64,000 nt of DNA from Mesostigma viride. Taxonomy: Eukaryota; Streptophyta; Mesostigmatophyceae; Mesostigmatales; Mesostigmataceae. The DNA lies in assembly GCA_009746045.1 (NCBI GenBank), contig RPFO01000034.1, positions 3,974,578 to 4,038,577 on the forward strand, written 5' to 3'. Positions 55,375-64,000 of the stretch are shown here, in pieces. The stretch's first letter is position 1; each line of letters begins with the position of its first letter. The translations under genes and the position numbers were made by a program. The notes below the pieces were generated by a model. The model saw only the letters and a program-made list of their open reading frames with translations, was not told the origin of the DNA and did no database searches.

Positions 55375-57615
55375 TCAGCACGGGCATGCGTGCGGCCGCT
55401 TGGCCGCGTGGCAAGCCGCCACGGCCACCACGGCCTCCTGTGGCTGGAGCGAGTGCTTGTCGTGGTATCCTTGGCTCTGCTGCCCGCCGCCACCACTCTC
55501 CAAATGATGGCCAGAAGCTGCATGATGCTGATGCTGCGGATGCTGATGCTGCGGATGATGATGATGAGACCCACCATGATGCGCTGCCACCGGCGCCCCC
55601 TGGCAGCCAATGCAACCGCCATGCCCATGGCCGCTACCACCCGCAGCGTGGTGACCCGCAGCCAGCCCCGCCCGCCCCTGCTGCATGTCGTCACGCTCCG
55701 CCGGGGGCTCCAGTGCCAGAACCTGCTCGGCGTCGTAGTCGGAGGCCTGCAGCGCCGCCACCTGTGCTGCCAGCACCGAGCGCCGCGTGGCCATCTCGCC
55801 CTCGATGCGATCCACCAGCCGCGCGTGGTAGGGGGGGAGCTCGTCACGGAGGCGGCGGCAAACCTGGGCGGGGTTTGTCGGCGTGCCGGAGTTCGACGAC
55901 GCGCCCGCAGAGCGGGGGGTCACCGGCGCGCCGCAGGTGCATGCCGAGCTGCCTCCCACTAGTGCATTAGCTGAGATGGTGGTATTGTGGACACCGCTGC
56001 TGCCTCCCAACGGAGCCGTTGGGGCCATGTGAGGCGACGCGGGGGAGGGATGGGCGGGAATGCTGCCCCCCATCTCCATGGCGTCCACGCCCGTCTCGCT
56101 CCACGCGGGTGCCGCCACGGCGCGGGCACCCTGACACCTGTCAGCCGGCTCATCCTCCTCCTCGTCATGGTGCCTGCCCACCAGCTCGGGTGTCAGCGGG
56201 GCCAGGTGGTGGACCGACGCGGCGTCGTCTGAGACCCTCCGCCCCGGGTGGGCGTGATGAGGATGGTGATGAGGAGCCATGGGCGCGTCGCCCGCGTTGG
56301 AGGCGTTGTGCAGGCCCGTGTCGCTGTTCAACGCGTCGAGCAGAGCCTGCATGGCGTCCAGCACGGCGCCCATCTGGTTGGGCAGCCAGCTGGTGATGGG
56401 CGTGCCACCTGTCGCGACCGCGTGGCGCGTGGCCATCATGATGTAGCGCAGCACAAACTGCCAGTGCCCCGCGCGGAAGACGTAGATCTGCTCGAGGAAC
56501 GCCAGCATCAGCGCGGCAGCCGCCGCGTGGCCGCCCACGCGCGCCGGCAGCCCGCTCATCTCGATCTCTTCCTCGAGCCCGTTGAAGAAGGCCTGGAGCA
56601 CGCGGGGGCGGTACCGCCGCAGATCCAGCAGATACTCCGTCAGCTGGTTGTGGGGGTAGAAGCGGGTGACCCCTCCGAAGATGTCACACGTGGGGATGAT
56701 GTCGTCCTGCGCCCCTGTCTGGCCACGCGGCGTCTGCGGGCGGCCGCTGAACCGCTCCACGCCCTCGTACACGACGCCGTCGCCGAAAATGGACGTGTTC
56801 CCGTGGACCCCCATGATGAAGACGCGGAAGTCGTTGTAGTGGTCGGGGCGCGAGGCCTTCCACATCTCGCGCCGCAGCAGGTTCATGTCGCGCAGCGTCT
56901 CAAGGGCCGAGTTCAGCCCCGAGACCATGAGATGGTTGTCCCCGCGACGCGCGCCCAGGAGCGTGTCGGAGATGGCACCCAGCAGGGCGCCGCTCTTGGC
57001 GTTGATGGTCACGTGCAGCATCACGAAACCGTTCTCGTCCTTGGTGCCCGTGAAGCGGACCGCCATCTTCAAGTTCTTCCAGCCGAAGCCCTTGGACGGG
57101 TGGATGCGCACGTAGTTGCCGAGCGCGTAGCTGTAGTGGTAGTCCAGCCACGGCTGCTGGTCCAGGGCCTCCGCGGCACAGGCGAGCGGCTGTGCGACCT
57201 GCGCGGGCAGAACGCGCCTTGCTTTGCCGTAGGTGCCGTCGGGTGTCTGTTCGTAAAAAGCTTTCTCGAGAAGGAAGGCGGAGGCGAGGAAGGTGTAGCC
57301 ACGGAACACAACTTGCAGCGCCCGTCCGTTCTCAACCGACTTGTCAGCGGTCAAGGCTTCCACCTCGGCCAACAGGTTTGGCAGCGCCGCCACCTCGTCC
57401 ACGATTCTACCTTCCGTGCCGAGGATACCGCGCGCCCCCCCGTCGAGCCACAACGGCAGAGCATCCAGCAAGTTCTGAAGCGGCTGGAACGAGGGCGGCA
57501 GAACGGGAGACGGGTCCTCAACGGGTAGAAACCCACGAACGCGTCCAATGTCAAACACAGCATCGCGGTACCTTCCCTCTGGAAAAGGTAAACAAGAACT
57601 CACGTCCCTAGCCAT
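55375..57615 (-). CDS. IDO: Indoleamine 2,3-dioxygenase-like haem protein
   Basis: IDO-family proteins are haem enzymes opening the indole ring of tryptophan to N-formylkynurenine. This 746-aa frame is intronless. Seen in order: RVRGFLPVEDPSPVLPPSF near the start; RGYTFLASAFLLEKAF; a LPAQVAQPLACAAEAL helix; DYHYSYALGNYV; MGVHGNTSIFGDGVVYEGV; GQTGAQDDIIPTCDIFGG, at the family's SGAQSS-type motif; LLDLRRYRPRVLQAF; and AGHWQFVLRYIM. His384 in the last motif lines up with the proximal haem ligand and is followed by ATGGTPITSWL. The first ~440 residues match the family length. The remaining ~300 are Ala/Gly/His-rich and end in a His/Gln-rich run, a tail not known in IDO. Substrate is unproven, since many IDO-like proteins have low tryptophan affinity. 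GC-rich codon use and absence of introns set it apart from the other genes here. Confidence 0.86.
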   Translation of the reverse strand: MARDVSSCLPFPEGRYRDAVFDIGRVRGFLPVEDPSPVLPPSFQPLQNLLDALPLWLDGGARGILGTEGRIVDEVAALPNLLAEVEALTADKSVENGRALQVVFRGYTFLASAFLLEKAFYEQTPDGTYGKARRVLPAQVAQPLACAAEALDQQPWLDYHYSYALGNYVRIHPSKGFGWKNLKMAVRFTGTKDENGFVMLHVTINAKSGALLGAISDTLLGARRGDNHLMVSGLNSALETLRDMNLLRREMWKASRPDHYNDFRVFIMGVHGNTSIFGDGVVYEGVERFSGRPQTPRGQTGAQDDIIPTCDIFGGVTRFYPHNQLTEYLLDLRRYRPRVLQAFFNGLEEEIEMSGLPARVGGHAAAAALMLAFLEQIYVFRAGHWQFVLRYIMMATRHAVATGGTPITSWLPNQMGAVLDAMQALLDALNSDTGLHNASNAGDAPMAPHHHPHHAHPGRRVSDDAASVHHLAPLTPELVGRHHDEEEDEPADRCQGARAVAAPAWSETGVDAMEMGGSIPAHPSPASPHMAPTAPLGGSSGVHNTTISANALVGGSSACTCGAPVTPRSAGASSNSGTPTNPAQVCRRLRDELPPYHARLVDRIEGEMATRRSVLAAQVAALQASDYDAEQVLALEPPAERDDMQQGRAGLAAGHHAAGGSGHGHGGCIGCQGAPVAAHHGGSHHHHPQHQHPQHQHHAASGHHLESGGGGQQSQGYHDKHSLQPQEAVVAVAACHAAKRPHACPC

Positions 57616-59393
57616 GGAGTTATATGGAGCTATATCACAGACAAAGAGTGTCTGCAGGTATTCTAGAAAGCTCTGTTGACCGTACTGAAACTATCGGCGC
57701 AATTAATCTCTGGGTTATTCAGTGACTATACCACGTGGGAAAGAAAGCGCAAAAAAATTATCAAAGCCCGAAATCGTCACCGGCAAGTCTGGTAGAGCTC
57801 AAACATGTAGAGAAATACGCGGCTGCTAAATTGTGGACATAAGAAGAAATGTCACGGCAGGTGTCCAGGACACCTAAGCGGCCTTCAGTGCCTCAAATTG
57901 GTTCGCAGTGCGCAAAATTCAGCGTAGAGAATTCCAGGTCAGACTGACGCGCAAGCCAATATGGACGAAATATCCATCCAGCAAAACTGCGGTCCACCGT
58001 GGCAAGGCGCAGCCAGAAGCCGCCAGGTGGGCACCCTTTGCCAGGCATTGGTCATGATTGTCTTGCCACGTACAATTCCCGTGAGGGGGGTCCACCGCCG
58101 TAGGTGCCTACGTCAGGTGCCACGTACTTGCGCGCCCAGCCAGGCTCGGCGTGCGAAACCCTAGCTTGCGCGTAACCGGCAAGGTCCGTACGTCCGTACG
58201 TGTGTATTGTTGGAACTCTCTGCAGTTGAAGTCCGCAACATTTGCTTGGGGGCAGGTGGCAGGTTCAACTCACGCATAGGTGCGATTTTTCATTCATCTC
58301 ACTGATCTCAAGCTCCCATGTCTAAGGCTGTCCAAGGCCAGTTTCAGCGGAAAACTAGGTTATTGCACCGATGTTATGGAGTTTGCCTTGATCAGTTTAT
58401 GTGCAACCTAGTTTAATATATAAATTTATCATAGAAGCTTTGCATTTGCGTTCATGTGCATCGCTGCTGGCGTTTTTCTTTTTTCTTGGAATCAGCATTG
58501 TGGACGACATGCGAAGTCCGATTGGCACGTTTACCAAGGCTACATGAGCATTGAGTGCTCAGAAAAGAGGCAATTCATGAAATGAAGTTGAAGCCATCAA
58601 TTGGTCTTCTGTTATCCAACCACAGCATTGACAGCCTCGTGACAGGAATAGGGAGATGTTTCATCGAACCAGCCAACGCGGCGCCTCTCCATGTTTGGTT
58701 TTGGGCGCCGACCAATGGCATATTCGGGCTTAGAAGCTGCACACTCAGACCATGTTAGTGCGTCACGTGAAGAAGACCAAGGTACGGGCTAAGAAAATCG
58801 CAAATTCGCATCCGTTTTCCGCCCTGCGTACCTCGGTATTGTATGTAATTGCAACGTAGGCAAATTGTCGGTGGCACTGTCCATCCGAAGCATGGCGTGC
58901 AAGTACTTTTAAACTGCCGTGAATTTGTTTGCTTTGCAAACGGCTAGACAAGTCCCCTGCATTAACGATCTGCGGTACAGTCAGTCAGTCTACATTTGCT
59001 GGGAAATGTAAGTTGGCTGGCTGCTTTTTACACGGTAGCCTAGCGAGGGTAGGCCATGCCGCATGTTCGGCGTCAGAATGCCTGATATGTTTTCTTTCAT
59101 AATCACTTTTACAGGGGTGGGATTACGGTTCGTACCATCTTGCCCCTAAAGGATACTGCCAGTGTATGCGTCGTGAATGTGTGTTCCCTGGCCTGGGTAC
59201 AAAGTGGTTCCGTACCCAATTCGTTGAAGCCATCATTCTCCATCCCTCGTGAAGGCTGACAATGCCACACGTGGCCAACTGTCTCCATCGTTCTGTGCTT
59301 GGCCGTCCCCGTGTCCCACCTTGCTGTGCATGAACGTTTCCTGTGCTTGGTTGCTTGTCCTGTGCCGCCATCCGGTCCTCGGATGGTCCCCAG
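57616..59393. promoter_or_regulatory. Divergent region, IDO-like / last gene
   Basis: Contains the IDO-like promoter and very probably unseen upstream exons of the plus-strand gene, since the first recognised exon (59394) has no start codon at its beginning. A short CGTCCGTACGTCCGTACG repeat lies near 58187. No other feature was recognised. Confidence 0.4.
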
Positions 59394-62300
59394 AGGTCAC
59401 CCTGGTGGTCCCCCTGGCACGCCCTGCGGCACCGCAACCTGGGCCGCGACCTGATGACACTCGTGGCCTCCTCCTGCCTCACCGCGATGCTCATCCACCT
59501 TTCCAAGGTAACATACCTCATCCACCTATGCCAGGTGTGGCATCTTTTCGAGGAATGGCAGCTCATCTACCTATCCAAGGTGACCTACCTCATCCACCTC
59601 TTTAAGGTACTGTACCTCATCCACTTCTTGCACTATAAATAGCTACCGCATCAATCTGTCCCAGTCACCGTGTCACGCCCACCTCTCCAAGGTACCTGTG
59701 CAGCTGTATACAGCCAGCGTGCCACCTCTTGAACTGACGTTGATGGCATTTGCCTATCCAAGATACCTGCTACCTTCCAAGGTACCTAGCGGGCTAGCCT
59801 GCTGCTTGCCTTACTGTGCGTGGTTGCCTGCCGTGTTGGTTTCTGGACCCTGAATAGGTTAGACAGCTTCCTGCGTGAGCTTTCTTAGAACGTTTGCGGC
59901 TATATACGACGCTGTCACGAGGCTTACCTTGTCAGGCGGCGTCCCACGCCTGTCGCTGGAACTGCTCATAGTGCTGTGATTTGGAATGTGGCTACAAGCC
60001 CAGTGCTGCAGCACCTGGTCATCTAGCGAATTCGGACGTGTATTTTGAGCGTCCACCATGTAAACTCGTCGGCTGGCTTGTTCTTGGACTCGCTGTCTTG
60101 TTCATTGACCGTTGCATGGCTTTGATGGCTCGTTTTTGGCTGTACTGTATGGCGCAGGGGGTGGGCGAGGAGCACGGTTTGCCTCACGGCCTCATACACC
60201 AGCACGGGCTGCACCACGGCCTCATTCACGAGCACAGCCTCGCCGCACAAAATGCTGCACACGGTGAGCGGCCAGGGCACTGCCATGTGCTGCCCGACAA
60301 GATGGATGAGGTCTTCTTCGTTTTCAGTCGCAGTTGTCTTCCCTCATAGTTTTCCATCCCTATGTGACTGTCCCCTATTCTCCATCCCTAGTTGTTTCCC
60401 CTCGCTGCTGTTGTACTTCTCCCCTATTCTTGCTCCTTGGCTGCCGTTCCCCAGTTTTCGTCGCCAGTTGTCATCGCCCCCGGCCATCCTCGTGCGCGCG
60501 CTGGCACACGCTGCCCCTTGGCTGTCAGACACCCGTGCTGGTGGCATCATCCTGGGGCGCACCCTCTCTCTCGACTAGAAAATGTCCGTCTCAATCGGTC
60601 AAGTGGTTTGCGGTCGTGCCCCAGTACTTGTGCACTCTGCCAGGCATCTCGCGCACAGTCGCGCGGGCATCCTCAGACCTGCCCACACCGTGCTGGTGGG
60701 TGCAACGGGTGAGGGTCTATGGTGAGGGTCTATGGTGGGGGTCGATGGTGAGGGGTCTATGGCAAGCCTGGATGCTGGGCCCCATGCTCTTACTACCGCT
60801 GCTTGGTACCCACCCTTTGTGGAGGCGTTTGCGGAGGCTCTCTCCTGGCTTCGCTCTGCGGGCATGTTGCTCTGCTGGCCGGTCGCTGGCTCTGCAACCC
60901 GCGTGCTTCCACAAGGCTGGCTCGCGACATCCCATGGCATCTCACCACTTTTCACCCTTGGTGAGCTCTCGTGTGGCGCGCGCCAGCTCGTGTCCAGCTG
61001 CTGTTGCCTTTCGCTGTTCGGGCAAGCGTGAGTGGCCATGCGTGGCCAACATGCGTGGAAGGCAAGCGCGTGAGAGTTCCACAACTTTCTATGTTCCGGA
61101 GAGTAGAGGAAAGGTCGCTCCAACTATGGAGTGGTGCTCGGCGTGCGTGCTTGGGTCGTGGGGTTGATTAGGCGCGCTCTGCCTGTGGCTTCTTGCATGA
61201 CGGTGGCGGGATGGATGAGACTGGGAAGCTTCCTTGGTTCCGCGCCATGCCATGGATTAGCCAGGAATCTGTCCTATCTAGAACGGTTTCTGCTTGCGAA
61301 GCCAAAATCTTGTGCGGGTGGGTCATGTCTCCAGCTTTGGGTAACGATAGGATAGCACATGCGATTGGCCATAAGGTAGCGCTTGCCATAGGGCGGGGAA
61401 GGAACCGGTGTGCTTCCATGTATGCGTATGGCGTCCAAAGGTGGTGCTGTCTTGATACACTGCAACAGGTTTCGGACTGCTCTGGGAGAGTGGGCCACCT
61501 ATCTGATGTACTGCAATAGGCTTCGGAGTGTTCTGGGAATGGGAAACCTGTCTTTCATGGCTGCGCTGTTGGCATGACCGTCGTCCTTGGCGGACCTCAG
61601 CATCATCCGTGGCTGATGCATTTCCTCGACTCTTATTTTCGCGGCACCCCTCCGTTGCCTTGCGTGCAGGTGGCGCAAGTCAACTGCCAGGGTCCAGCGC
61701 CCGCACGTCATCATCGGGCAACCCCCCCCCGCCTAATGCATGGACAGCGTCGTTGCGCCAGCCCTTCCATGCGCTATCCCTCGTGTTCACGCGCATGGTT
61801 GGCGGGAAACAGAGCGCGGCCGGGGTGCCCGCGCTGTCTGCGCGTGCTGGCACGGAGCGCCCGGAAGCGCAAGGGAACCCGTTACTAGAGGGAGAGGAGG
61901 ATGGACAAGGGGAGGGGGACGCGGGAACGCGGCATGGGGATGGTGACGCTGGGGTGGCAGAGGCTGGTGGCAGTGAGGCGGCCACGCAGGGTGAGGTTAC
62001 AAGCACACAGGGGGAGGTAACTAGTCCGCAGGCGAGGCACAGGAGAAGGAGACAACGAAGGAGGAGGCATCGTGCTGGTAGCCAGGCAACGGGTGCCGAG
62101 GCGACGGCGGTCGAGGCAACGGCGGTAGAGGATGGTGCCATAGGCAGCTTGTTGCCCGGCAGGGGTGGCAGGTTTAACAACACAGCGGTGAAGCGGGGCG
62201 GCGTGTCAAATAGGACGGTGTTGGCGCGGGGCGATGTGCTTGATGGGGCGGTGCCGCAGCAAGGCGATGCGACAGCTTTGGGTGGAGCACCCCCTCATGA

Positions 62301-63618
62301 TTCGGGGGGTGGCCCAGGAGGTGGTCTAGGAGGGGTCAACAGCGTGAGGGATGGACTTGAGAAGGAGCTTGTCAACGGCACATGGGTGGTTGAGGCGGTG
62401 GTGGCGGAGGGAAGAGGGACAGGTGACACCGGGGATGGGTCAGGGGATGGTGTCGTTGATGACGGGCATTTGTCAGACGATGAGCCAGATAATGGGCCAG
62501 ACAGCGAGCCAGATAACGGGCTATTTCATGAGCCAGATAGTGGGTCAGTTCATGAGCCAGGGACGGTTATAGGTGAGCCGATGGGCGAGATTGAGGACTT
62601 GGTGGCGGAGAGGGGAAGCTCAGAAGATGCGGACGCGGAGGGAAGTGAAGGAGATGATGATGGCGGTGATAGTGGTGGTCCGGATGGTGATGATGGTGAT
62701 GATGATAATGTGGAGGATGGCGTAGGAGATGAGAAGGACGTGGAGTATGGCGTAGGAGATGAGAAGGATGTGGAGTATGGTGTAGGAGATGAAAAGGATG
62801 TGGAGGATGGCGTAGGAGATGAGAAGGATGTGGAGGACGCCGTAGGAGACGAGAAGGATGATGAAGAAGGGCAGGACGAGGAGCAGGAGGGGGAAGTGGA
62901 GGGTGACGGTGAGGGGCGTGGAATCAGCCAGGGTGCTGGCCTCTCAGGAAGCTCAGCCACCGGTGAGGATGTGAATAGGGCGGCCAATGGCACCGGAGCG
63001 GAGAGCGCACTCCCTGCAGGGGGTGTGCAGGGGCTTGCTGGTGCCATGATGGATGGGAATGTGACAGGGCCGATGGCAGCGACGGCTCGCCTGTCTTCTC
63101 GACGCAAGTACAACAGGGCGTACCGAGATTGTGCAGGTCAGTCACATGGGATGGTTGGCATACTTGTTTCCACGAGGTGTTATGGAATATTATGTTCTTT
63201 TTCAAAAGTTCCATCATATCAGAGGCTTTGAAGGCTCTACTTTTTTTAAGCACATGTGTTTGGATGCACCCCTTGCACAGCAGACTTGTACTGTGGCAGT
63301 AATCTGGGTTGTGACTGTTGACGCATGTCACGTGCCGCATGCGTCATCTTTATAACTTTTGAGTGCTGGCTGGAAACAAGGGCATGGGGAGGCTGCCGGA
63401 TACAGGCAGAGGGTCGCCCTTCATTGTTCATGGGCGGGACTCGCTGACAAGGCTCTGCCTTACAATCACCTTTTTGTCTTCACTTGACTATCATCCCCCC
63501 CCCCCCCCCCCCTCCCAACTTACTCCCAGCCAACCCTACCGGGCCGCCACCCAACCTGGACGGCATCCCCCTGGCGCTGCCGCCCACGATACCCCTGGAA
63601 GACATCTTCATTCACCAG
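59394..63618 (+). CDS. Unidentified gene, partial: membrane, His-rich and acidic exons
   Basis: Function not recognised. Four exons join with consistent phases: 59394-59507, 60158-60263, 61670-63136 and 63530-63618. Exons are missing at the 5' side, and the gene continues beyond 64000. The first exon ends in a hydrophobic stretch (NLGRDLMTLVASSCLTAML) that could span a membrane. The second is His-rich, with two imperfect repeats of HGL.HGLIH.H, as in metal-binding loops. The third (489 codons) is low complexity: a basic RRRRQRRRR run, Gly/Asp/Glu-rich sequence, then five copies of a 10-residue acidic repeat (GDEKDVEDGV). The fourth is Pro-rich (LALPPTIPLEDIFIHQ). A His-rich loop beside a membrane span would suit a metal transporter, but this is only a guess. 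Splice sites are canonical GT-AG. Confidence 0.6.
59494..59795. repeat. Repeated exon-end/donor units
   Basis: CTCATCCACCTTTCCAAGGT at the exon end (59507|GT) recurs with changes. Donor-like ends are at 59534, 59579, 59606, about 59690 and about 59783. The first four are spaced 27, 45 and 27 nt, so they remain in one open frame. Confidence 0.85.
62728..62868 (+). repeat. 30-bp coding tandem repeat
   Basis: Five units of GTAGGAGATGAGAAGGATGT plus GGAGTATGGC encode a 10-residue acidic repeat inside the large exon of the last gene. Third-position changes between units (GAC/GAT, GAG/GAA, GTA) suggest protein-level constraint or moderate age. Confidence 0.92.
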
Positions 63619-64000
63619 GTGTGTTTATTGTTGCACAATTGTCAGGAGTTGGGGCAATCCGTCCCCTACTTTGTTGTAACCATTGAGGATACACAATTGT
63701 TCACCAGGTGTGTTTATTGTTGCACAATTGTCAGGAGTTGGGGCAATCCGTCCCCTACTTTGTTGTAACAATTGAGGATACACAATTATTCACCAGGTGT
63801 GTTTATTGTTGCACAATTGTCAGGAGTTGGGGCAATCCGTCCCCTACTTTGTTGTAACCATTGAGGATACACAATTGTTCACCAGGTGTGTTTATTGTTG
63901 CACAATTGTCAGGAGTTGGGGCAATCCGTCCCCTACTTTGTTGTAACCATTGAGGATACACAATTGTTCACCAGGTGTGTTTATTGTTGCACAATTGTCA
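63610..64000. repeat. 89-bp tandem repeat at an exon donor
   Basis: The sequence TTCACCAG|GTGTGTTTATTG at the last recognised exon end (63618) recurs every 89 bp (CCAGG at 63615, 63704, 63793, 63882, 63971) and runs off the window. Copies are almost identical. Each repeats the last nine exon bases and the donor. Confidence 0.97.

Noticed and set aside
56248-57528. Plus-strand 426-codon frame opposite the IDO-like gene
   Set aside because: It is the antisense shadow of the GC-rich IDO-like coding frame and shows no family motifs.

Overview
This is a nuclear window from a eukaryote, most likely a green alga (Viridiplantae). The basis is intron-rich genes with GT-AG introns, a plant-type LSD1/FLD-like histone demethylase, a plant-type GT21 glucosylceramide synthase, non-LTR retrotransposons, and abundant microsatellites and minisatellites. 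No bacterial operon, rRNA, tRNA or CRISPR array was seen. I could not fix the species.

Layout. 1-2900 is retrotransposon debris: an ORF1-like fragment and two different LINE ORF2 fragments. 2967-9619 (minus) is a five-exon PIG-Q/GPI1 gene, the first-step GPI-anchor GlcNAc-transferase subunit. About 1.06 kb separates it from a divergent gene at 10683-38538 (plus), an LSD1/LDL/FLD-type FAD-dependent histone lysine demethylase in 23 coding exons. Its introns hold a (CCG)n tract, an 83-bp triplication, a 75-bp minisatellite of about 29 copies, and a foldback element interrupted by a MITE. 39008-41278 contains two tandem 3'-end LINE dimers in opposite orientations. 42362-52223 (plus) is a 12-exon ceramide glucosyltransferase (GT21). 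A LINE copy follows at 53209-54060, then an intronless indoleamine 2,3-dioxygenase-like gene (55375-57615, minus). The last gene (from 59394, plus) is unidentified; it has His-rich and acidic-repeat exons and leaves the window.

The exon models were built by hand from protein similarity, splice motifs and reading phase. Phases close exactly for PIG-Q (1407 aa) and GT21 (627 aa). They also close for the demethylase (about 782 aa), except that the exon 1 donor is uncertain. The known functions are unrelated pathways (GPI anchors, chromatin, sphingolipids, tryptophan catabolism), so no operon-like logic is implied.

The most unusual observation is that exon ends with their splice donors recur as short duplicates inside the following intron, in at least three genes. 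In the last gene the duplicated donors stay in frame. LINE copies also carry a conserved 3' hairpin beside a TTAA-type tail.
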